Source of the DNA: Physcia stellaris
Taxonomy: Eukaryota; Ascomycota; Lecanoromycetes; Caliciales; Physciaceae
Assembly: GCA_018902385.1 (NCBI GenBank)
Contig: JABSSW010000003.1
Location: 744,001 to 808,000 of the forward strand
Direction of reading: 5' to 3'
DNA: 64,000 nt
Shown: in pieces, positions 11,070 through 21,659 of the stretch
How the letters are laid out: every line of letters begins with the position of its first letter
Position numbering within the stretch: the first letter of the stretch is position 1
Program-made: the position numbers and the translations under genes
Notes under the pieces: generated by a model
Database searches by the model: none
The model's input: only the letters and a program-made list of their open reading frames with translations
What the model was told of the DNA's origin: nothing

Positions 11070-12646
11070 GGTGACCGATATGACTGTACTATGATTGAGC
11101 TTCCAATAGTAAGATACTAGTCACGACGACAGAAGCCGGGCTTCAGGAGTGTTGTCCTTTAACACCCCGTGACCTGAGCCTCAAGTCATATCACAAAGCT
11201 ACAAAGGGTTGACTTACTCGATTGTTTAACACATTCCGAACCCCTTAGTCAAGCTTTGACTCAAAACAGCAATAGACAGCCATTGGACACAGACATAGTA
11301 GATAGTCCGCGACATATGACAGACATCATATGGTTAGCACATTCAATGAGGACTGAAATACCAGAAGAATCCTTTGATGTCCAGAGGGCCAATCAAAACT
11401 CTTGTCGGGGCTGTTTCCTGGCCCTTTAAGAGTCTGATGGCGCTCAGGATGCCAAAATGTTTGCTAAACCAATGATGGGATCACCAGAAGTCAATGTTAT
11501 GGAGATCTTATTATTTTGGAAACCGTTGCATGACGAAGAGCTTCCTCCAGATACGACTAGCTCCAGCGCAAGTCATAGCCAAATCCGAGGGCCCCCATAG
11601 ACTCTGAATTTTAATTTCCTTATGCCAACTCCTTGTAGGAACAGCAAACATGTTTGTTAATAGCAGTGATGTTCAGTCCTTCTCAAACAGCCAAATGCTA
11701 GTGAACGATAATATGAGATATCATTGTTCAGGCCTGTTAGCTCTGATTTTAGTTACACGCCTACCTAACAGTACAAGATTGTAGCTTCTAGAACCTAGAG
11801 CAATATATGGAAGCCACGTGTGAGGAAATGTCAACGACAGTGCTCGGTGTATCCTTGGACGGATATGCCGTGACACACTAGCTTGTGTGAGCCATAATTC
11901 GACAGGCCGAGTAAAGGATTGCATAATGTCGCGGAAGTGAAAGTGAGCACTCATCGGACCGCAGTTGTCGCAGTCGAGATGCATGATCTGATAGAAGGGT
12001 TTGCACCTAAATAGCTATAAGCCTGGTCAAGACTCGAATCGAGTCCTTCGTTGTAATTAGCTCTCTTATACCGTAAGTTCTCACTTTTCTAAGATTCTCA
12101 CCATACTTGATGATTACATATCCTCTTGAGAGAATATTCTGCTCTAGCAGCATGAGGTTGAGGGGAAATTCGTAGAGGATCATCTCCAGGGAATGAACAA
12201 ACGAGACTCTAGATCTGAACCAAGCTGTATGAGCTGTGCTCAATCCCGTCAACGCTCCATGATGCAAAACATGGCTTAGTCTTTGTTCCATAATTGCCTC
12301 ACACTCGCAAACAGCATCGACTGATCGCTTGATTGCATGGCAGGGTTAACAGTCTCCTCACCAGGCTTTCCATACTACCTCTGGGTCGATAGCAAGTGCG
12401 ATATCATAAAACATACGATTCAGAAACAAACGAGTCTTGAATTAGACTGCCGTAAAGGGAAGGATCCAAGTCGTTTTTCAAATGCAAGGTTTAAAACAGC
12501 AACAGACCATATCCTTGGATAGTGTCAGGTATCACAAAACGTCGCTCAAACCGTGGCCCCATCAGTCTTACCCCTAGCGATGCCCTTTGTCCCTTTGTTA
12601 TACACAGATACCAAAACCGGCTACCCGTAACGCCGTATTACTAATT
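11070..12646. other. 1.6 kb intergenic region, no supported gene
   Basis: AT-richer than its neighbours. Two minus-strand open frames (11721-11984 and 12007-12291) contain plausible-looking hydrophobic segments, but they do not join into a sensible model and match nothing I know. Either promoter DNA of flanking genes or strongly decayed sequence. Confidence 0.4.
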
Positions 12647-14451
12647 TCAGTCAATTTCCCATGAGCCACCTAACTCTCTCACCTTTGTGGTTTTAGAGCT
12701 TATAATATTCCCAAGCGAGACGCCATAGTCATCTTCTTCCCAGACTTCTTCATCTTCTGTGTCACTGAAGTCCCACGAACAAGGTATCTTACGGCCTGAC
12801 TCTCCTGTGCCGAAGGAGAAGCCGCTGTAAGCGCCATTGGCAATTTTCCGGGCTATGTTAAGCATTAGAGCAACAAGCTGGACTGGGGGGCCAAGTAGTA
12901 GTGAGCATGTCTTTTGGAGAATTGCCGTGGTAAGATGATGACCGCTCAGTCGAGTAGTAGGCGAGTAGAGATTTGCAGGTGCAGGAAGTGGAGAAGGCGC
13001 ACGACGTCTGGAAGACCTGCGGTGGCGCAGTTGGGTCCGAGGAGAAGGTGTGATAGCTTCTGACAAAGAATCTTCGCCTTGGGATGCGGTGTCACTGATG
13101 AGCGTCGGGGTTTGTGGCAAAGGTGGGGAGGACTCGGCCGGAGTTGCGGGATCAGGCAACGTGGACGTTACGATCCATTGCCTCGCTGTCTCGGTGGTGG
13201 TCACGGGGTGTAATGCATCCACTTTAGAGATACGGGTGCGGTGAGCGTGGATTGTGTCGTCACCACAGACGTCGACCAAGGGAGATGAAGGCCTCGAATA
13301 AGGTGGGGATGGAGGTAGCGGAGAAATAGGACTGTGGAATGAGTGAAATGACTCCATACTCGAGGAAAGACTTGGTGATTGTGTGCGAGTAGTTTGCGCA
13401 GTAACGACCTCGCTTGAGGAATTAGATGGTGGTGTGGTTCTTAACGTTAACTGCGGAGGTGCTGTTACTGCCCGCGCGGCTTTTAATGACTTCGGTCTTG
13501 TTGGGGTTTTCAAGAGATCGAGCTTATCTGGCTCATAATCAATATTATGGTCAGCCCCATTGTTGAGATCCTCAATGTCTCCATCACCATTGTCAAAGAC
13601 CTCTCCGTCCGCTAGGCTAGTTGCCTTCGTCGTTTCACCACCTTCAATTGCACTGTCAGAGTTGTCAAAGACGGTGGGGTTTGTTTCTTCATGTTGAGAG
13701 GTAGTGCTCTCGGAAGTTTTTCTTTCGATCTCAGTGACTTCATGCTCCGATTTCGGATTCTGCACAGTTGAAGGCTGCGACTGCTGTCTTGGTCTCCATG
13801 GCCGTTTTCTCACAGGCTCGGTTGGCTTCTCTGGTAGCTCCACAGTAAAGCCACGCCTGAAAGGGCAGGGCGTAAGTTCAAATTGCAGCACCCTCGCAAG
13901 TACCTGCTTAAATTCGGCGACCTTCTGAAGTTGCTCAGCGGTCGAGTTTGGCAACTCTATCCTATAATACGAGTCGTAGCCAATCTTCAGGACGAATTTT
14001 GATTCGCCATCGACACACCAGCACTGCGATTTCGCCAGTATTGGCCGTAAAGTGGTACCCGAATTAAGGAATGACACCTCGAGAACCCGATAGATGCGTA
14101 GCGGTCCTGGTAGCAACCGGTCAGCATATCTCACGCCTCACTGTTGATTGCCATACCAGCCGCTATGGTTCTCTCTGTCGTCGTCGCCCATGGAAGTGTT
14201 CCCACGGGCTCTTGAAACTCTTGGTGATCTCTCCCAGAACTGGTAGGTCGCTTCAACCCAGTGTTGAAGGATATGATTTTGCAGTGACCATGGGCAAAAA
14301 GAGTCTCAGCGCCATGAACACCCGCCTCTGGAGGTGTTCTGCTCGCTCTGGATATTCCAGCGAGCTTTGTTGGAACTGTAAATGCGCGACGTATAACCGG
14401 CGGAGATGGCGCGTTCTCCGGAGTTGAGGGCGCTGTTGCAATACCCGTCAT
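12647..14451 (-). CDS. INP1: Inheritance of peroxisomes protein 1 (Inp1) homologue
   Basis: Two exons (14451-14157 and 14106-12647) joined across a 50-base intron; 1755 bases, 584 residues. The junction restores RTIAA-GPLRIYRVLE. Residues about 99-190 carry the Inp1 signature: GPLRIYR, FLNSGTTLRPILAKSQCWCVDG, ESKFVLKI and a helix ending in CPFRRGFTVELPEKP. The middle 300 residues are Ser/Pro/Thr-rich and probably disordered. Near the C terminus lies a helix (TTAILQKTCSLLLGPPVQLV) then GAYSGFSFGTGESGRKIPCSWD and an acidic tail. Inp1 tethers peroxisomes to the mother-cell cortex by binding Pex3 and the plasma membrane, giving equal inheritance at division; that is known for yeast and inferred here. 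Confidence 0.92.
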
Positions 14452-14999
14452 AGCTATACCAGCCCTACCGCTCCATTATCTAGCACTCCAAAGTGTGCAG
14501 GATGAAAAGAATGTCATGAGATTAAAGCCAGCTGTAAAGCGAAAGTGTCTGTGATAGCGATTCATGTTCGGTGGCACGACTCTAAGGGATCAGGCTGAAG
14601 GAAAGTGTAGCCGGTAACATTAAAGCGATCGTTGGCCGAAAGAGAGCATCACGTGATGTCGCGATCCAATTGATGATTGACTTCCAGCATCGTCTCGTCT
14701 GTCTCCTCATACTCAGCCCTTCTTCAACCGCTTCATTTCATCATTGTTGACTCTTCTATCCATCATTTAGATCTTACAATTTAATCAGCAACCATGATAG
14801 CTGTGCGGTCTACACACTTCTGCGCCCTTTCAGGACAAGGACGCCCACGCCAATGCTGCGTCGTCTACGACAGAGTCCACAGGTAAATCCATACCTCACC
14901 CCGCAACTTCTCATGAATGAGTGTTTTCATCAAATACTGTCCTCAAACGCTGTACGAAGTGGTCTAGTGATGCCACGGTCAAAAGAAGTACGCCGCCCA
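14452..14999. other. Intergenic; possible 5' part of the broken DUF7726 gene
   Basis: Contains the INP1 promoter. From about 14790 the plus strand shows short coding-like bits (AASSTTESTG before a GTAAAT donor-like site; KKYAAQ before a stop) that may be the low-complexity N-terminus of the degraded gene downstream. No confident start codon. Confidence 0.4.
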
Positions 15000-15402
15000 A
15001 TAACAAAAGTCATCCGCTGTGACGAAGAACGACAAAAACGTGGAGTTCCCTCCCCATATCAGTGCCATCAAGCTTGATGGCGAAGACACAAACAGCGTTC
15101 CAATCTTTGACACTTGTGATGATATTCGCAAGAGAACCAACGACCGTCTACTAAAAATGCCCAAGGTAAGCCAAGCATCATTCACTCGCGAGTTGTACAA
15201 AGTGGTCCTATGAGTGACGGAGACTGCACTACAACAGTTGACCGACGTAGGATGGGCGACTTCTTGAAAAAGAAAGGCCGTTAGGCGAAGGCGTCGACGA
15301 TAGTATTCTGTACTGCCTGGGTGTATTTTGAGGAATTGAGCTTGATGGAGAGGGAGAAGAAGAGTAGGAAGAGGTGGGAAATGCTGAGTGGTTACAGAAC
15401 GT
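15000..15402 (+). pseudogene. Broken DUF7726-family gene
   Basis: The frame at 15019-15213 gives PHISAIKLDGEDTNSVPIFD then TCDDIRKRTNDRLLKMPKVSQ and ASFTRELYK. This matches the start of the fungal DUF7726 domain, where a PIYDTCDxIRRKI motif begins a small helical, possibly DNA-binding fold. Its second half follows only in other frames: DFLKKKGR, then PLGEGVDDSI one frame over, then CTAWVYFEELSLMEREKKSR with RKRWEML in a third. The usual domain continues in one frame to a V(F/Y)xAxYVYFEKLRxxExKxKS ending, so at least two frame changes separate recognisable pieces. Host gene, probably dead; sequencing error at two sites is the alternative. Confidence 0.65.
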
Positions 15403-17055
15403 GTTACTCTGCTTGGACGTCACTGTTCGGTATTGTGAGCTCAGCAAGAACCGGTGCCACACATAACTTGACCTGCGAATCATCGCTTGATAGAGGAAAG
15501 AAACGCTGACCGTAGTGTTGCCAATAGGATGAGGTCTGGGCCGAGCAAGGTGGTATGCCCCGCAAGGGAAGCGAGAAGGTTCATATCACCTGTTTCGGGA
15601 CGGAAAAAGTAAAGCTGGACCGTCTAGGTAGACTACAGACTACCGGCGGTCCATATGGACATGGTAGCGTCGCGCGAAAGCCGCCAAAGTGAGCGTTTCA
15701 TCGGGCTCCACTGTGGTGTAGTAGTTCGATCGCAGCTATGTCTTCAGCTCTTCGTTCTCTTCGTCTACTTCGTTATCTCACTTATGCCACTTGGGCTTTG
15801 TCTGGCAAACTGGGCTACCTTTAATGGAAGGTAATCTCACCTTACGAGCTTTCGAACCACAACGCTGCTGCTGCTGCTGCCCTAGGGAAATTCGAACTTC
15901 ACTTTGGAAATCACTACTGAGCCGCATCCTGCTGTCCATGCTGAAGATGGAACTCTCCAGCATCCTCGGGCAACTATTCCGGATCAAGCCACTGATATAG
16001 GCGAGTAGACGACGAAGTCAATCGGTTGGGAGGCTTCTCAATCAAATTTGCTCTTACTCTACCCAGTATTCTCTCCATTATTTCCTTTTTTACTTTCAAT
16101 TTCTCGTCATGTAAAGCATTGTAGTACGTAAGATGCATAGTATCGAACGCACCTTTCATCCCCACCGAAAGTTTGAAACTGATTTCCGTAACAAGTCTGG
16201 TCAGCAGCTATTTGTGGAAGTCACAGAGCCATGGGCAAGGACTGAATTTACCGCGGTGACCTTGAAAGAATTTACTTTGCTAGATCTGGGGTCAACTATT
16301 GGCTTAGCGCCGGCAGTTGCGTTCAGATCAGTTCGCGAAGATGCGGAGAACCCCTGGTTAACAAATTGACCTCGCAGACTTTCGCCTTAGTCTCTGCCCT
16401 CCGTTGTCGAATTAAGCTTCCTCCCAGTCCTACTGGGAAGACGTTACAAGGTCTAGCGTTGCATGGTTTCCTACCAAAGTCCCCTAACCGGGGATGAACC
16501 AGCAACAAAATATCCGAGCAAGAGCGCTATGCCAGAATAAAAGACAAACCTCCGAGGTCTTACACTTCTTCTTACACTCCTTCCACGATGGACAATACGT
16601 TCTTTCGCGGTCCAAGGGTCAAAGCACAAAGGCCCGGAGATCGTGCTTCTGGGCTAGCCAGAAGCTATCCTCGACAACGGTGCGGAGCTGTAGACCATAG
16701 AGCTACAGACTAGACATTTACCTCGGTCGATAAAGGCTCTACCAGGATGCACCGCGAGTACAACACTCATCAAGTCCATAGTCTGCGGGGTTGGTGGATA
16801 ATTCACTCACCAGATGCTTGCAGATTCGCCCCCAGATAGTCAATTGATTTGTCCTCCGCGTCCTCGGCTGCCCGACTCGTCGATGGTTGAGCATGGACGC
16901 GATGCCTGGCTATCAGGAAGGACTGCGCTTGGACTTCTCGAAAACGATATCGGATGGATATATAAGAGCCAACTCGCAATTGGTTCTGCTGATGGCATCG
17001 CCTGGCTCTTCTTCCTCCATCTCTAGTCAGACGAAACTCCAAACACTTGATCGCT
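15403..17055. promoter_or_regulatory. Long intergenic region ending in the cutinase promoter
   Basis: About 1.65 kb with short frames in all phases and no recognised domain. A TATA box (ATATATAAG, 16958-16966) sits about 90 bases before the cutinase start codon. Nothing else supported. Confidence 0.5.
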
Positions 17056-17860
17056 ATGAAGACTTCTATCGCTCTATGTCTTTTGTCCCTTGTGGTCACT
17101 ATCAACGGTGCTCCAGCTGAACTTCGACGGGAGGCAGTACCCGAGCCAGCAGACCAAGCCCTCGGCTTCAGCGAAATCGAAGCTCGACAGGCGGGAGACA
17201 CGCAGAACGACATCACGAGTGGATCGGCTTGTAAAGCGTTGACTGTCATCTTCGCTCGCGGGACCACGGAGACTGGAAATGTGGGCACCATAACCGGACC
17301 GCCGTTCTTTCAGGCGCTGTATAGGAACATTGGATCCTCCAAGGTTGCCTTGCAGGGCGTGGATTATCCTGCCAGTATTCAAGGTTTCCTAGCTGGCGGT
17401 GATAATGGCGGTAGCCAGACTATGGCAAACCTTGTCAATCAAACCGCTTCTCGCTGTCCCGCGTCGAAGATCGTGCTTTCTGGATACAGGTAGGAAGAAC
17501 CCTCGCGGACGACCTGGAACTTTATGCTAAGACACCATCTTTTATCAGTCAAGGAGGCCAGCTCGTCCACAAGGCAGTAAAGTTGCTTACTCCAGCATTA
17601 ATTGCTAAGATCAACTCTGGTAAGGCTGCGCCCATCGCCAGCATTCTTCTCACCGCCGCTCACGGTCTTCAGTGGTCATCTTCGGCGATCCAGACAACGG
17701 ACAGCCGGTTGGTAGCATTCCCAGCTCCAAGGTGCTGATCATATGCCATCTGGGTGACGACATCTGCTTGGGTGGCGATCTCATTTTACCGCCTCATCTT
17801 GACTATTCCTTGAACGCCAATCAGGCCGCTTTGTTCGTGAAAAAGCAGGCTGGTTTGTAA
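17056..17860 (+). CDS. Secreted cutinase (carbohydrate esterase family 5)
   Basis: Three exons (17056-17489, 17549-17619, 17673-17860) sum to 693 bases, 230 residues. The start MKTSIALCLLSLVVTINGAP is a clear signal peptide. The mature part shows the cutinase landmarks: TVIFARGTTETGNVG near the oxyanion loop, then the nucleophile elbow GYSQGG, whose serine codon is split by intron 1 (AG/T). The acid is in the GDDIC segment and the histidine in PPHLDYSL, with the usual cysteine before each loop. Cutinases hydrolyse ester bonds of plant cutin and other short-chain esters outside the cell. The linker GDPDNGQPVG is the normal cutinase loop. Regulation is not visible apart from a TATA box. It is shorter at the C terminus than enzymes with extra domains. 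Confidence 0.94.
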
Positions 17861-18036
17861 GCAGATTTGGGTCACCCGCCCGGTTACTAGAAGTGCTGGT
17901 ATATCGTGTAGGGGTATCTCGAGGACTTTGGGGTGTAAAGGGAGAGAAAGACTGGAAAATTGAGGCTTGAGATGAGAAGCAAGAGCAGATACATTATATT
18001 TTTGATGTATAGTCCTTTGGTGTAGAAATCAAACGA
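17861..18036. terminator. 3' flank of the cutinase gene
   Basis: AT-rich 3' flank (ACATTATATTTTTGATG around 17990-18007) likely holding the cutinase polyadenylation region. No precise signal assigned. Confidence 0.3.
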
Positions 18037-18395
18037 GCGTTTCTTTGCCAATTGCATTACCGTAATTCAAAAATCAGTGTATGACTTACAAATAACGGAT
18101 CGGTACAAACTTGAAAAAGGACGACAGGTAATCTCGCTCCCCTCCCCCAAAAAAACCGGACAAATCCAGTCGAGCTACGTCGAATTTGAAGTCTTTGGAC
18201 ACTAATCGCGAACGTAGCTTTCTCAGAGAAGCGTTTCTTTGCCAATTGCATTACCGTACTTCCAAAATGAGTGTATGACTTACAATTGCGAATCGGTACA
18301 AACTTGAAAAAAGGACGGCAGATAATTTCGCTTCCCCCAAGGAAAAAAGCGACCAAATCCAGTCGAGCTATGTCGAATTTGAAGTCTTTGGACAC
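18037..18395. repeat. Tandemly duplicated 166-base block (spacing 194 bases)
   Basis: Unit 1 (18037-18202) and unit 2 (18231-18395) both begin GCGTTTCTTTGCCAATTGCA, contain ATCGGTACAAACTTGAAAAA and CAAATCCAGTCGAGCTA, and end GAATTTGAAGTCTTTGGACA then C. They differ by scattered substitutions and small indels, so the duplication is not recent. A 28-base spacer separates them. No reading frame is shared. It may be part of a larger unrecognised repeat. Confidence 0.85.
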
Positions 18396-18442
18396 ATCAC
18401 ACAGCCCACCCGCGTAAGGTCGTACTTTTCCTGCTTGTCGTA

Positions 18443-18585
18443 CAGTCCCCTACCACAGCGGGTGGTTAGCTTCTCTAGTAACTCAAGGATTAAATCCCTG
18501 TTTAGCAGGGATAATTTCTGTGAAGCTTACTTCTTGAAGTTAAATCACGCATTTGACGCTAACCACCCGCTGTGAAAGGGAACTG
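18443..18585. mobile_element. Fot1/pogo-like (Tc1-mariner) MITE with TA target duplication
   Basis: The ends are near-perfect inverted repeats of about 28 bases: left CAGTCCCCTACCACAGCGGG then TGGTTAGC; right, reverse-complemented, CAGTTCCCTTTCACAGCGGG then TGGTTAGC. Each is flanked by TA (18441-18442 and 18586-18587), the target site of Tc1/mariner elements, and CAGT termini are typical of the pogo/Fot1 branch in fungi. The 143-base element is too short to encode anything, so it would need a transposase supplied elsewhere. Confidence 0.85.
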
Positions 18586-18734
18586 TACCTCACTCAGAGA
18601 GAATCATTAGAGCGATTATCTTCCTCCCATGGTGCGACATAGCTTTCATGAGACCCTTATTCCCAAGAGATCGTCTCATGCCAGGCCATGAAGTAGCTGA
18701 GTGGATGTGAATCGTCTGACCGAGTAGCAGAAAT

Positions 18735-20705
18735 CTACAACGTTCCTTTGGGAACAGTATGACCAGGAACCGGCTCGTCATAATAAATTTGAGTGGTAGA
18801 CACCTGGGTTTTCGACAATTTCGGTAGTAAGAATTCCTCCGTTCCAGAATGCTTGTAGCTAGTTGCGAAGTCGGCTAGGGATACGGGAGTCGTTGTTGCA
18901 CGACGTAAGTCCACACCCTGCAATGGCTGCCATCCCGAACGACGCGATGGTTCGTTCGACCTTTGTATGGGATTCCTCCACCATAGCTTGCAATCTTGCC
19001 ACTCATCCCGGGCTCGATGCCACGAGCGAAGACTGCTTTTACGAACGTGATAGAATGGTCGCATGCACCATCCGCAGAAATTTTGAATACGCTCATTGAT
19101 GGTGACAACCTTGAATTGATCCTCACTGACGAGCTTCCGCGGCGACTCCCCAATTCCACCATACGAACGACATCCACGAAGGCTTGCAATCGCAGACTTG
19201 AGCGTTCGCCACCAAGCCCGGTGATATCTTTCTATCACCGCCCCGATGAGTACCAGAGCAGCACCAACATAGGTACTCCACTAAGCCACAGTCAGTACCA
19301 TTCCCGGAGCGGTGCCATCAATAACTCGCCTGTCCTACGGCATCATTCCTCTCAGAAATTGGATACATCGGCATGAATATCTCAGTAACAATTATTGTGC
19401 TGAAGAAAAATGCTGGGCTGACAATGGCCAGGGCAACAGCACCAACATAAAAGGATAGCGCAACTGATTTGGCTAAATAATAGCGAGCCTTGGAAGACAA
19501 GCTTGTCCGCTCACTATACCTTAACTTACCACCCAAGCCGAGAAAGATCTTGTTCCTTAGCTCTGCTTGCGTAAATTGGACTTCAAATAGACCGAGGACA
19601 CCCACGAAGCTGATGATGCCGAGAAACACGAAATTGACAAAGTATGCCCAATACAGTATATTTCCTGCTCTTTCCATTATCTTGACTGATCTTTCAGAAA
19701 TCAACATTAACTGCAAGCCTTGCCCTTTCCTGAATGGGGCGTTAGGGAACGAAAGAGCACCACAGGTATCGTTGCAGTTACATCTATTCGAGTCAATCGA
19801 AGACCTTATGTGAGGAACAATAACTCACCTCTGATAGAACTCGGACGAGGTGAATCCAAAGGAAGACGTCCGAAAGTCCCATGTGCAGTCCTTCGAGATG
19901 TCATTATCACAAGTTACCGGTGCACCTCTGTAAAGAAGTGGTTCTATCCCGTTCCAAACACGGAGTGACGTCGGAATCAGCGCTGTGAACATCAAGAGTC
20001 CCCAACAAACAGCGATCGCGCGAGCGTTCTCCCGGACTTGGGTCGACCAATAGAGGATAGGAGTTAACATGATACATCCAGTGACAAGGATGGGGAAAAT
20101 TCCCTGCAGATCTAGGTCTCCAAGGTCTTGAGCCTTATAGGTTTGGTAATCAACTAGTGTAGCCCCTGCTGGTATAGATTTGTATTTGTAGCGCCTTGAG
20201 GAGGTTTAGCGTCATCACACGAGGGCTAGTTTCAGACCTACGCGAGTAGTGCGAACGCATGAACTGCAGCGGACGCTGAGTAAGTCATCGCTGTACCTAG
20301 TGCAGCAGAAGCTAGCCATATACGCTTTCGTGCCACCAGCGCGAATACCATCAGAAGATAGAAAAGGAGCCGATTGAGAAAGCCATACTGGCCGCTGATG
20401 GGGTAGGTACAAGGTGAGGAGAAGGTGAAAATGTTAGGTCGGAAGAAGTAGTCCACAGCGCTGTCAACTACGTGGTTAAGTTGGGTAGTCTCGTGATTGT
20501 ACCTGAAGTAGGTGTAATTGGATGCAAGGTCGAAAGCAGAAATTTGGAGGTTTCCAGAGGGACTGATAAATATGTCAAAAGTCGATTCCTTTCTTTAGGG
20601 CCTGGAACTGTTCAAAAACACCGATACTTAAACAAGTGCCATCATCCACATAGCTTAAGGAAAATAGCTCATAGACTAAAATACGTACGAGATTCCTGAT
20701 GTCAT
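18735..20705 (-). CDS. Polytopic membrane protein of a fungal unknown family
   Basis: Starts at 20705 with a 17-base first exon (MTSGIS), then exons giving NLQISAFDLASNYTYFSAVD, YFFRPNIFTFSSPCTYPISG, hydrophobic segments (LLFYLLMVFALVARK; WLASAALGTAMTYSASAAVH), MLTPILYWSTQVREN, an outer loop with CNCNDTCG, two further membrane segments (YWAYFVNFVFLGIISFVGVL; YYLAKSVALSFYVGAVALAI) and a last exon beginning WSTYVGAALVLIGAVIERYH with a soluble tail. About 5-7 membrane passes and roughly 600 residues. The layout (FRP.IFTF..C.YP, YGF.NR.., MTYS...AVH, then a Cys-rich N(C)xC loop) is that of a family common in ascomycetes with no known role. One junction, after HAFALL near 20240, does not keep phase with either NAGNAG acceptor near 20170, so the gene may be frameshifted. 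Confidence 0.75.
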
Positions 20706-21659
20706 GTTATCATAAACTTTGACAGGTGCCCATTGAGAGTCATTAAAGACAAGCCCAGCGACTTGCGAGACGAGGTTTTCATCCATGACAAGGATCTCAA
20801 CTGCGAATTGGTGGCTTCAGGCCTCTTCAAAGATGGTGCTTTGCACAAATAGATTCTGTGCCAACTACTGATCACACAAAGGATCAAGGATGAGCTCTAT
20901 TGGATGCAGATAGAGCAGCTTCTGGGCAGAATGGAGAAGAGTTACCTTTTATACATGACTGAAGATACATCGGGTCTTTGAAGAGGAGAAACATGGTGTG
21001 CGGGAGATATCTGCTGTACAACTCCAGCTATTACGTGCGAGTCCATCACTTTCCGACAAGCCGTAGCCTCGCCCCATAATGGTCAGCGAGGTCGAAGGGC
21101 AGCTGTCGGATTTCAAAGCCTTCGAAAAATCGCTTGTCATGGCCGTTCCGCGTGGCTACCTGCATTTCTGACACGACTCCCCGTGTCAAGGCCTTCGGTG
21201 TCGTCCTTGTTTGGCACATCTCCGCCGGTTTCCTGCATCACAATACGGTTATGTAGATATTACTGGTTTGCCTATGCGAATAAAATCTACCGAGCTTTTG
21301 AATTGCTTGATCCGAACTTCGACAGGGTGCTGGCTTTGGTTGGAGTCTACAAGGTTGCAGAAAAACAATCCCTTGGCTGGCAATGTCAACAGTCTTCCGC
21401 GTTGAATCGCCATGTGTAAGCAGCTATGAGGAAAGGAACGCGCGTGACGACGCTGCGCCGTAGTGGTGGCTACCTTATAATGCATCCGAGAAGCTGGCGG
21501 TGGTGGTGGGAGGATGCATTTCGGGCAATTTCATGGGGGTTGATGCATTGGGCCTAGAGGCTTGGCGAATTCAGCGAGCCAATCACCAGTTACGTACTAC
21601 GAGTGCTACTCCTCCACCTCACCTCCGCACTCTATTCAACATCTTAAGCATCCAGTCAC
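20706..21659. other. Intergenic region with a coding-like fragment at 20722-20851
   Basis: Shared upstream region of the membrane protein (-) and cofactor C (+). A plus-strand frame ending at the TAG at 20849-20851 reads CPLRVIKDKPSDLRDEVFIH then DKDLNCELVASGLFKDGALH, about 40 codons without a start. It looks like the last exon of a lost gene, but I cannot place it. The rest carries only chance-length frames. Confidence 0.35.

Noticed and set aside
12010-12060. tRNA-like GACTCGAATCGAGTC sequence
   Set aside because: A short palindrome only; no acceptor stem, D-arm or anticodon arm fits around it.
11721-12291. Two minus-strand ORFs as a gene
   Set aside because: They do not join by plausible splice sites and show no recognised motif.
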